DNA from: UKL13-2 sp947085425
GTDB lineage: Bacteria; Pseudomonadota; Gammaproteobacteria; Burkholderiales; Usitatibacteraceae
Reading direction: 5' to 3'
Assembly: GCA_947085425.1 (NCBI GenBank)
Contig: CAMTWK010000028.1
Coordinates: forward strand, 1 to 64,000
Length of the DNA: 64,000 nucleotides
Shown: positions 8,492 to 15,427 of the stretch, one piece after another
Layout of the letters: each line of letters begins with the position of its first letter
Position numbering within the stretch: the stretch's first letter is position 1
Position numbers and translations under genes: made by a program
The notes under the pieces: generated by a model
Told to the model about the DNA's origin: nothing
Database searches by the model: none
What the model saw: the letters and a program-made list of their open reading frames with translations, nothing else

Positions 8492-8710
8492 ATGAACAAT
8501 ACCAACCCAATCAATAAAGACGACGCAGGTTACACGACGTTATTGGCCGCTCTGTTTGTCATGACTGTTGCCGCCGCGTTCATCAGTGCCGACGCGACTG
8601 CCTATTCAGCCCGGGCTGTATCGGTCGAAACACAAACTGTTGTTGTCCCCGCCAAACAAATGGTGAAGGCGCATGACGTTATTGTGGTGACAGCGACCCG
8701 CTTGAAATAA
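8492..8710 (+). CDS. Small single-pass membrane protein with TonB-box-like C-terminus (copy 2)
   Basis: This 72-residue protein starts at ATG 8492 behind AAAGGAAAAC. It is paralogous to the gene at 7544: a charged MNNTNPINKDDAGY start, one membrane helix (about residues 15-34), a polar linker with an SVETQTVVVPAKQ segment, and the C-terminus AHDVIVVTATRLK. The tail matches a TonB box even better than copy 1. Frames opening further upstream at 8324 run into element A and are not supported. The function is unknown. The tail could contact TonB, compete with receptors such as the one at 15428, or be a protein-interaction tag. Confidence 0.7.
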   Translation: MNNTNPINKDDAGYTTLLAALFVMTVAAAFISADATAYSARAVSVETQTVVVPAKQMVKAHDVIVVTATRLK

Positions 8711-8798
8711 CGGCCAATTTACCGGTGGTGGATTTATGTCTTAAGCAGGCAAAGGCGATTTGCTGGTGCCGTTTGGTTTTTGACTTCCGGCATGCCCG

Positions 8799-9506
8799 TC
8801 AGAATCTTTCGTTCGGCGGCAGGTAACGCCATTGTCCCGGCGGCAATTTTGCCATGGATATTTTGCCGATACGAATGCGCTTCATTGATTTCACTTGCAG
8901 CCCCACGCATTGGCACATATGTGCGATCTGACCATGCTGCACCCCTTTCACGGCAAAGCGCAAACGGGTTTCATTTTGCCAGCTCACTTTTGCCGGTGCC
9001 AGTGCGCGTCGATTAAAACTCAGTCCGTGATTCAGTTGTTTCAAGCCGTGCGGCGCAATTTCACCGGTGACGTCCACCACGTATTCCTGCTCGACCGTGG
9101 CCGCGTCATTCACCAGCTTGCGCAGCACCCGCCAATCCTGGGTGAACACCACCAGACCGCTGGCGAGCGGTTGCAATGGCAACGCTGCCGTTTGCCGCGA
9201 AAAATGTCGTTTCAGCGGATGAATACCGGCGTCATCATCGGCGGCATGATTGCCGATGGTGATCGACGGCAACGTGCCCATCGGCAAACCCGGCAATTGG
9301 TGCAGCAGAATCGTCACCAGCTCGATCGGCGTCAATGTTGCCTCAGGATGCAACACGATTGCCTCGTTGGTCACCCGTGATTCCGGTTCGTTGACCACCA
9401 CCCCATTCACGCTCACCCAGCCGCCGGCAATATAAAGCTCGGCATCACGCCTGGAGCAGGGCACCATTTCGGCGATTCGTTTTGCCAGGCGGACGGGTTC
9501 GGTCAT
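8799..9506 (-). CDS. RsuA/RluF-like rRNA pseudouridine synthase family protein
   Basis: The protein has 235 residues from ATG 9506. An S4 RNA-binding domain occupies the N-terminus (RLAKRIAEMVPCSRRDAELYIAGGWVSVNGVVV), followed by a region matching the RsuA-type pseudouridine synthase fold: SGLVVFTQDW, VEQEYVVDV, and the C-terminal QIAHMCQCVGLQVKSMKRIRIG. In active enzymes the Asp of GRLDxxxxGL is the nucleophile. Here the aligned stretch reads LPLQPLASGL, so that Asp appears to be Gln. The product may therefore bind rRNA without catalysis, or use a shifted residue. It is convergent with the gene at 8492, only 88 bases away. Confidence 0.75.
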   Translation of the reverse strand: MTEPVRLAKRIAEMVPCSRRDAELYIAGGWVSVNGVVVNEPESRVTNEAIVLHPEATLTPIELVTILLHQLPGLPMGTLPSITIGNHAADDDAGIHPLKRHFSRQTAALPLQPLASGLVVFTQDWRVLRKLVNDAATVEQEYVVDVTGEIAPHGLKQLNHGLSFNRRALAPAKVSWQNETRLRFAVKGVQHGQIAHMCQCVGLQVKSMKRIRIGKISMAKLPPGQWRYLPPNERF

Positions 9507-9834
9507 GGGGCGGCACAAAGAGTAATCAGGGGAGCGTCATTGTAAGCGCCCGCCATGGCGGGACTGCGATACTTGCACAAAGATACTGCCCGGATTCTTG
9601 TGTACACGCGCTAGCAGTTTGTTGAAATTCGTCGCGAGCGAAGGTCAGGCAAGGCGGAAAGCGGTGAAAAACCGGAATGTATGCGGTATACAAGAGGATT
9701 TTGAGCCGCTTGCCAACGCCGCATCACCGGGCACGGCAGAATTTCAACAAACTGCCAAGTTGTGAGGCAAGCCGGTTTGACCACACCATAGCAGGTAGAG
9801 TTTGATCATCAATTTTTACGATGCAAACTCACCA
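9507..9834. other. Intergenic region holding element B copy 2
   Basis: Apart from element B at 9615-9754 and about 100 bases on each side, nothing is recognised here. The upstream region of the RsuA-like gene (9507-9610) has no clear ribosome site or promoter. Confidence 0.4.
9615..9754. repeat. Inverted-repeat element B, copy 2 (140 bp)
   Basis: It is exactly 140 bp, with ends CAGTTTGTTGAAATTC and GAATTTCAACAAACTG. CTAG precedes it (9611-9614) and CCAA follows, so the target duplication is decayed or lost on one side. It differs from copies 1 and 3 at a few internal positions. Confidence 0.9.
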
Positions 9835-10092
9835 ATGACTTCAATGCCCCCGCTCCCGCCGTCAAATGTTGGCAGATTGCACGGCGTCACCTTGGCCGCC
9901 ATGGTCACTTATTTGTCCGACAACATGGGATGGGAATCAATGGCCGCTGCGATTCCGATTCGTTGTTTCACGCATGATCCCAGCATCAAGTCCAGCCTGA
10001 CATTTTTGCGGCGGACGCCGTGGGCGCGGCAGCGCCTAGAGCAACTGTATGTGCAGCATCAGCTCCTGCACGGCAATATTGATAAAACATAA
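9835..10092 (+). CDS. VF530 family (DUF2132) small DNA-binding-like protein
   Basis: The protein has 85 residues and the compact pattern of the VF530/DUF2132 family: LHGVTLAAMVTYLSDNMGWESM, then IRCFTHDPSIKSSLTFLRRTPWARQRLEQLY. The family has a small helical fold proposed to bind DNA; its cellular role is not established. The start at ATG 9835 (or 9844) is chosen over the TTG at 9802 because the family begins close to the LHGVTL block. A 50-bp perfect hairpin follows six bases after the stop. Confidence 0.85.
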   Translation: MTSMPPLPPSNVGRLHGVTLAAMVTYLSDNMGWESMAAAIPIRCFTHDPSIKSSLTFLRRTPWARQRLEQLYVQHQLLHGNIDKT

Positions 10093-10098
10093 ACTCGA

Positions 10099-10148
10099 GT
10101 ATTGACGCTTAGTTTCAGCTATAAATGGCTGAAACTAAGCGTCAATAC
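10099..10148. repeat. Perfect 21-bp-arm hairpin (family D, copy 1)
   Basis: Arms at 10099-10119 and 10128-10148 are exactly complementary over 21 bp around an 8-base loop. There is no T run after it, so it is not a standard terminator. It shares its ends (TTGAC...GTCAA), loop (CATTTAT, reverse strand) and loop-proximal stem with the hairpin at 39117-39158, while the middle six base pairs differ yet stay paired. It lies between the VF530 gene and padR. Confidence 0.85.
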
Positions 10149-10280
10149 ACGTATTTTCACAAATAAGCATCATTTCTCTATTCTCGACGTCGCCCAGCCG
10201 CAAATAATGCTTGACGGCCATTTCCTGTGCGATGTACAGTGTGCATCACATCGGATAGCTCACACAGGGTATGTCAAAAC

Positions 10281-10655
10281 ATGGAAACCGACCTATTTGA
10301 AAAGCTGCGGATGGAGCTGCGTCGCGGCAGCCTCATCTTGGCCGTATTGGTTCAACTCAGAAGTGAGCACTACGGTTATACCTTGCGTAAGGCGCTCGCC
10401 GCACACGGGCTGGATATTGATGAGGGCACACTTTATCCCCTGTTGCGCCGACTGGAGACACAGGGACTGCTCACCAGCGAATGGCGGGAGGAGGACAAAC
10501 GCAATAAACGCTTTTATCGAATTTCAGACCAAGGCCAACCGATCCTCGAACAATTGTTGACCGAATGGCGTGCCATCGACAGCGCGCTGACCAGTATTCA
10601 TACCGCCAGTGGCACCTGCGGCGAAAACACCAACAACCGTACACAGGAGAAGTAA
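10281..10655 (+). CDS. PadR family transcriptional regulator
   Basis: This 124-residue winged-helix protein has the PadR pattern: LRRGSLILAVLVQL, YGYTLRKAL, DIDEGTLYPLLRRLETQGLL, and a basic wing KRNKRFYRISDQG. The ATG at 10281 places the start at the usual distance from the first helix. It is followed two bases later by a membrane protein with an N-terminal HAAS-like domain, the standard PadR partner arrangement, so the pair probably forms one regulatory unit. The operator is probably in the 188-base upstream gap, which also holds the 21-bp-arm hairpin. Confidence 0.92.
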   Translation: METDLFEKLRMELRRGSLILAVLVQLRSEHYGYTLRKALAAHGLDIDEGTLYPLLRRLETQGLLTSEWREEDKRNKRFYRISDQGQPILEQLLTEWRAIDSALTSIHTASGTCGENTNNRTQEK

Positions 10656-10657
10656 TC

Positions 10658-11620
10658 ATGGATTTAATCGAACGCTATTTACAAGCGGTAAAGGGATATT
10701 TACCAGAGGACCAGCAAAACGACATCGTTGCTGAGCTCAAGGACGGTTTGTTATCGCAGGTCGAAGATCGAGAAGCCGAGCTGGGCCGAAAAATGAACGC
10801 CGATGAATATGCCGCAATCATAAAACAATCGGGTCATCCAATGTTGGTTGCAAGCCGATTTCAGTCGCAACAGTATTTGGTCAGCCCCGCCATGTTCCCG
10901 TTCTGGTGGGCGAGTATGAAAATCACACTGTTGGTTGTTGGTTTGGTTTACGTGGTGCTGGCAGGAGTCGGCATGATTACCAATTCCAAACCAATTCAAA
11001 CATTGCTTCAATCAACCAACGGCTTTTTTGATACAGCGTTGTTCTACGCGGCCGTGGTCACCTTGGTATTTTGGTTGTTTGAGCGAAATCAGGTTCGATT
11101 CGGCTTTTTGGAAAATTGGAATCCAACCAAATTGGCACCAGTTGCACCACGGTCTTCAATTAGTCGGGGTGAGACAATGTTTGACCTCGTGTTCGAGGTC
11201 ATTTTTGTCTTGTGGTGGGTTGGTCTGATTAGTTTCGCGACGCAATTTCCACATCACGGGAAATCTGTGCCATTCGCGATGTCAACAGCCTGGGACCCGT
11301 ATTGGTGGACGATTCTTATAGTGAGCATTAGTGGTATTGGCCTTTCGGTGGTTAACCTCATTTCCCCCACATGGCGTTGGGACCGATTATTGTCCCGAAT
11401 TTTGCTGAACGTTGTTTCAATCGGCATTGTTTATATGTTGTTCCAAGAAGAAACGCTGGTAGTGGTGTCGAACGAGGCGATGGAGATCGGCCGGTATGGC
11501 AACGCACAGGTTTGGCTGAACAAAATGGTCCACGGTTTGTTGGTTGTTCTGGCGTTAGTTTGGCTATTCGAAATCTTTGGAGACATACGACGACTATTTA
11601 GAATGAGTGATCGCACGTAA
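10658..11620 (+). CDS. PadR-linked membrane protein with HAAS-like N-terminal domain
   Basis: This protein has 320 residues. The first 75 or so form a soluble helical domain (LIERYLQAVKGYLPEDQQNDIVAELKDGL, GHPMLVASRF) typical of the HAAS/DUF1700-like domain found beside PadR regulators. About six membrane segments follow, between residues 83 and 310. The start at 10658 lies two bases after the padR stop, with AGGAG nine bases upstream. Such proteins are thought to relay a membrane or envelope signal with PadR; the signal is unknown. Confidence 0.8.
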   Translation: MDLIERYLQAVKGYLPEDQQNDIVAELKDGLLSQVEDREAELGRKMNADEYAAIIKQSGHPMLVASRFQSQQYLVSPAMFPFWWASMKITLLVVGLVYVVLAGVGMITNSKPIQTLLQSTNGFFDTALFYAAVVTLVFWLFERNQVRFGFLENWNPTKLAPVAPRSSISRGETMFDLVFEVIFVLWWVGLISFATQFPHHGKSVPFAMSTAWDPYWWTILIVSISGIGLSVVNLISPTWRWDRLLSRILLNVVSIGIVYMLFQEETLVVVSNEAMEIGRYGNAQVWLNKMVHGLLVVLALVWLFEIFGDIRRLFRMSDRT

Positions 11621-11682
11621 AATTGTTACCATGAAACCCGCAGTTTGTTAAAACATAGTCTGAGCATGGTCAGGAAATCAAC

Positions 11683-12045
11683 ATGAAACAACATTTATCA
11701 CGCGATCAATTTGAAGCGCTTGAGCAGGTCAGCCAATTACCCAAGGGCGCGAAACACAGCGCCTGTGTGGCCAGAAACGGCAAGTTTCTCACCGGTATCA
11801 AAATGCTCGATCATCGTCGCGACGGCAGTTATGCGCTCACCGACAAGGGGCGCGAAGCGTTGTTTGTGAAAAATTGTATTGCCGGATTAAACGCGGTGGC
11901 CGCGGATAGCAGCGTTAAACTGGCTGCCGACGTTGCCGCCTTTCTGGGTCGCAAAAGTTATATTGTTGCCGCTGCGGCGGCGGGCCGTTATGAGATCACC
12001 GACAAGGGTCGTGAATGTCTGGCCGACATTGCACTTAACCCGTAA
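11683..12045 (+). CDS. Hypothetical protein with duplicated TDKGRE motif
   Basis: This 120-residue soluble protein has no signal peptide and belongs to no family I recognise. It has two copies of a short motif, SYALTDKGREALF near residue 48 and RYEITDKGRECLADI near residue 102. These resemble the wing and last helix of winged-helix regulators, so it may be an internal duplication of a small wHTH unit. Between the copies is an Ala-rich helix. A weak AGGAAATCAAC site precedes the ATG. It lies between the PadR-linked gene and the phosphorylase gene without overlap. Confidence 0.6.
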   Translation: MKQHLSRDQFEALEQVSQLPKGAKHSACVARNGKFLTGIKMLDHRRDGSYALTDKGREALFVKNCIAGLNAVAADSSVKLAADVAAFLGRKSYIVAAAAAGRYEITDKGRECLADIALNP

Positions 12046-12091
12046 ATTACGCCACTAATTTCTTTTTCAATTTGGACGGGGATCAAGCCTC

Positions 12092-13657
12092 ATGTCTGCA
12101 GGCAATTATAAAAACAACAATACGTTGAGTGTGCGCAGAATAGGCATTGATACCTATCGGGAAAATGTCGCATATTTGCATCGCAACTGCGCCATTTATC
12201 GCGCCGAAGGATTTCAGGCGCTGTCAAAAATACAGATACACGCGGCCGGCGGCAACTTGATCATGGCAACCTTGAACGTGGTGGACGATGAAAGTATCGT
12301 CACGCCAGGTCAGCTTGGTTTGTCCGAGCAGGCGTTTTCGCAATTGGGTGCGAGCGCCGGCGCTTTGGTGAGTGTGGCGCACGCGGAGCGGGCGGCGTCG
12401 ATGGATGCGGTGCGGCGGAAAATTGCCGGTGAGCGCCTTGATGAAAACGACTATCGTGAAATCATTGCCGATATCGCTGGCAGCCACTACAGTAAAAATG
12501 AAATCGCCGCCTATGTTGTGGCAACCAAACAAAATGAACTCGACCGTGACGAGGTGTTGTACCTGACACGCGCAATGGTTGCATCCGGCCAACGTATCGA
12601 CTGGCATGAACCGTTGGTGGCGGATAAACATTGTATCGGTGGCATTCCAGGCAATCGCACCTCGATGTTGGTGGTGCCTATTGTTGCTGCGCACGGCATG
12701 TTGTTGCCGAAAACCTCGAGTCGCGCCATCACCTCTCCCGCCGGCACTGCGGACACCATGGAAGTGTGGTGCAACGTAAAAGTGCCGATCGCTCAATTAC
12801 AGGCGATTGTGCGCGCTCATCGCGGTTGTCTGGCCTGGGGCGGCAATGCCGGCCTGTCACCCGCCGATGATATTTTAATTTCCGTGCAACGGCCGCTCGG
12901 CATTGATTCGATCGGGCAAATGGTGGCATCCATTTTGTCGAAAAAACTCGCCGCCGGCGCCACCCATTTGCTGATCGACATTCCAATTGGCCCGAGCGCC
13001 AAGGTGCGCAGCATGCAAAATGCGCAGTCATTGCGAAAAATTTTCGAATACGTGGGCGATCATACCGGTATCCATGTGGAAGTGGTGGTCACCGATGGTC
13101 GTCAGCCAATCGGACGCGGGATCGGGCCGGTGCTGGAGGCGCGCGACGTGATGCAGGTATTGCAATGTGACGCCCATGCGCCGCAAGACCTGCGCGAAAA
13201 ATCCCTGCAACTGGCCGGGCGAATTCTTGAGTTTGACCCGGACGTACGCGGTGGCAGGGGATATACCCTTGCCCGCGATATTCTGGATTCGGGTCGCGCC
13301 TTGAAAAAAATGAATGAAATTGTTGATGCCCAGGGGCGTTGTACCGAACGACCATCACTTGGCGAACTCATCTTTGATGTCACCAGTCCCGCAGACGGGG
13401 TGGTGATGGCGATGGATAATTTGCGTTTGGCGCGGGTGGCGCGTTATGCGGGTGCGCCGCTGTACAAAGGTGCCGGGGTCGATCTGTTTCACAAAATTGG
13501 TGACCGGGTCGGCAAAGGGGACGCGCTCTACCGGGTATATAGCCAATACCCTTCGGATGAAAATTTTGCCCGACAGCTGACCCAAAAAAATATCGGTGTG
13601 ACCATCGGTGCCCCGGACCATGTTGAGCAAATTTCACCGACGTTGGTGGCACCATGA
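12092..13657 (+). CDS. Thymidine phosphorylase family protein, AMP-phosphorylase type
   Basis: This 521-residue protein is longer than canonical thymidine phosphorylase (about 440) because of an N-terminal domain of roughly 85 residues (LSVRRIGIDTYRENVAYLH... ATLNVVDD). That architecture marks the archaeal-type AMP phosphorylase and putative bacterial type 2 group. The phosphorylase signature is SSRAITSPAGTADTMEVW near residue 210. In the archaeal enzymes the reaction is nucleoside 5'-monophosphate plus phosphate to base plus ribose-1,5-bisphosphate; bacterial members are usually annotated as thymidine phosphorylase. Its stop overlaps the start of a PRPP-synthase-like gene by 4 bp, which fits sugar-phosphate rather than thymidine metabolism. 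Confidence 0.82.
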   Translation: MSAGNYKNNNTLSVRRIGIDTYRENVAYLHRNCAIYRAEGFQALSKIQIHAAGGNLIMATLNVVDDESIVTPGQLGLSEQAFSQLGASAGALVSVAHAERAASMDAVRRKIAGERLDENDYREIIADIAGSHYSKNEIAAYVVATKQNELDRDEVLYLTRAMVASGQRIDWHEPLVADKHCIGGIPGNRTSMLVVPIVAAHGMLLPKTSSRAITSPAGTADTMEVWCNVKVPIAQLQAIVRAHRGCLAWGGNAGLSPADDILISVQRPLGIDSIGQMVASILSKKLAAGATHLLIDIPIGPSAKVRSMQNAQSLRKIFEYVGDHTGIHVEVVVTDGRQPIGRGIGPVLEARDVMQVLQCDAHAPQDLREKSLQLAGRILEFDPDVRGGRGYTLARDILDSGRALKKMNEIVDAQGRCTERPSLGELIFDVTSPADGVVMAMDNLRLARVARYAGAPLYKGAGVDLFHKIGDRVGKGDALYRVYSQYPSDENFARQLTQKNIGVTIGAPDHVEQISPTLVAP

Positions 13658-14517
13658 TGGTGCTCGGATTTGCCGATTACCGCGACAGTGCCCGCCGACT
13701 CGCGACGCAGTTGGGCATGGCCTACGCCGAGGTATCAATCCACCGCTTTCCCGATGGTGAAAGTCGTGTTGCCCTGCCGCCCAGCCTGCCGGAGCGGGTG
13801 ATTTTTTGCCAATCGTTGCACCACCCAAATGAAAAATTAGTTGAACTGTTGCTGGCGGCCAAAACAGCCCGCCGCCTCGGCGCAAAACATTTGACGCTGG
13901 TGGCCCCCTACCTTTGTTATATGCGTCAGGATATGGCGTTCAACGCGGGTGAAGCGATCAGCCAAACCATTGTTGGTGCATGGTTGGCGGATGGTTTTGA
14001 TGCCGTGGTCACAGTTGATCCCCATCTACATCGCATTGATCGGCTCGAACAGGCCGTTCCGGCGCAACGCGCCGTCACGTTATCGGCGGCCACACAAATG
14101 GGCGATTACGTGCGAGAAAATGCGCCGGGTGCATTGTTGCTTGGCCCGGACCAAGAGTCGGCGCAGTGGGTGAAGGTGGCGGCAGAGTCGGCGCAGTCGG
14201 ACTACGCGGTTTGCCAGAAAGTACGTCATGGTGATCACGACACCAGTATTGCATTGCCGTCCATTGACGTGACCGGCAGGCACATTGTGTTGATCGACGA
14301 CATCGCCAGCTCCGGTGGCACACTCATCTCCGCCGCACGTTTGTGTTTGGCAAAGGGTGCCCGCCGGGTTGACGCCGTGGTGGTGCATGCATTGTTTGGC
14401 GAGAACGTTCAGCACAAATTAACCGCCGCAGGCATCAGCAACGTCACTAGCACCGATAGTGTGCCGCACATCAGCAATCAGATTCCGTTGGCCGCGCTGT
14501 TGGCGTCGGCGTTTTAG
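13654..14517 (+). CDS. Ribose-phosphate pyrophosphokinase-like protein
   Basis: This 287-residue protein is somewhat shorter than housekeeping PRPP synthase (about 315). It keeps the family layout: an N-terminal half with YRDSARRLATQLG and HRFPDGESRVALP, the DPHLHRID loop, and the PRPP-binding loop VLIDDIASSGGTL in the C-terminal half. Housekeeping enzymes make PRPP from ribose-5-phosphate and ATP. This divergent copy overlaps the phosphorylase gene upstream (ATGA-type overlap at 13654-13657), so it may act on the product of that enzyme or feed it. It is probably not the only Prs of the cell. Confidence 0.8.
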   Translation: MMVLGFADYRDSARRLATQLGMAYAEVSIHRFPDGESRVALPPSLPERVIFCQSLHHPNEKLVELLLAAKTARRLGAKHLTLVAPYLCYMRQDMAFNAGEAISQTIVGAWLADGFDAVVTVDPHLHRIDRLEQAVPAQRAVTLSAATQMGDYVRENAPGALLLGPDQESAQWVKVAAESAQSDYAVCQKVRHGDHDTSIALPSIDVTGRHIVLIDDIASSGGTLISAARLCLAKGARRVDAVVVHALFGENVQHKLTAAGISNVTSTDSVPHISNQIPLAALLASAF

Positions 14518-14547
14518 ATCGTCGCGTGTGGATCGCAGCAGCGACGT

Positions 14548-15108
14548 CTAATAGGTCGTGAATTTAATGTTTTGTTTGTTGAGCAGGTTGTCGATGAAGG
14601 GTTTCCAAGCGCCACGCGGTGACCACACTTTCGCGACTGAATCATAAACGACAGATGGATCCTCTTTTAGGGCGATCACGCGATACAAAAACACCATAGA
14701 GGACGCACGCAAATTAATTTCACAATGCACCAACACTTTTTTATCGGCTAGTTTTGCCATGGCCTCGGCAAATGCGAGGTAGTGTTGTTCAGTTGGTGCG
14801 CCGAAGGGAATGGGAATGTGCATATAGGCAATGCCCTGCTTCGCTAGAATCGCCGCCTCGTTGGCGATCACGCCGGGGACGTGGGAAGGCACCAGAAAGA
14901 TCACCGCTTCAATTTTTTGTTTGCCGAGTGTTTCGAGCGCCTCGACACTCGGCTGGCCTGACGTTATGATTTTCGGGGTTACCTCAACTAGGTTCAGCGC
15001 GGTAATCGTCGAGGCGCGCGCTACGCCAAAAAATGCCGACCCGATTATGGCGGCGACGCAAACAAGGCGGGAGATTGCCGGAAAATGAGTCATGGGCTCA
15101 TTTTCCAT
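14548..15108 (-). CDS. Exported tyrosine-phosphatase-like (BLH/DSP) protein
   Basis: The protein has 186 residues from ATG 15108, preceded by GCGGAG at nine bases. The signal peptide is about residues 1-32 (hydrophobic core LVCVAAIIGSAFFGVA). The fold matches the family with an early SGQPSVEALETL block and a P-loop VHCEINLRAS, the C-x4-R form typical of this group rather than the C-x5-R of classic phosphatases. It should be periplasmic. The family is poorly characterised. The divergent gene is the TonB-dependent receptor at 15428. Confidence 0.75.
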   Translation of the reverse strand: MENEPMTHFPAISRLVCVAAIIGSAFFGVARASTITALNLVEVTPKIITSGQPSVEALETLGKQKIEAVIFLVPSHVPGVIANEAAILAKQGIAYMHIPIPFGAPTEQHYLAFAEAMAKLADKKVLVHCEINLRASSMVFLYRVIALKEDPSVVYDSVAKVWSPRGAWKPFIDNLLNKQNIKFTTY

Positions 15109-15427
15109 GAAAATTCTCCGCTTGGTGAAAAAGCCAAATCGGACAACGGATTCGAATGGGCGCACAGTGTCGTCGCTTGGCGACGCTGTCGAATACTCAG
15201 CAATGACCTGACGACCAAACCCCCGGGCGTCTTTGCAGGTGGATCAAGCAACAAAACAAGTTGTTGCGTCGGCACAAATTTTTTTGTGCCGGTCTTGAGG
15301 TCTTGTATAAGTTAGCCGAAAATCATTACGACGGTTTTCGCTTCACGCGGAAATCGCCTACATGACGGTTAGATTTCGCTGCTTTCTCCAATATCTCAAA
15401 AAAACACCAATTGATAGGGAAACAATC
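15109..15427. other. Divergent intergenic region with hairpin
   Basis: This 319-base gap lies between the phosphatase-like and receptor genes. A perfect hairpin CGGCACAAA/TTTGTGCCG with a T4 loop lies at 15270-15291, without a clean T tail on either strand, so it could be an operator or a structured leader element. No obvious Fur box was seen. Confidence 0.45.

Noticed and set aside
11643..11660. CAGTTTGTTAAAAC resembling the element B end
   Set aside because: No partner end and no 140-bp interior follow, so it is probably chance.
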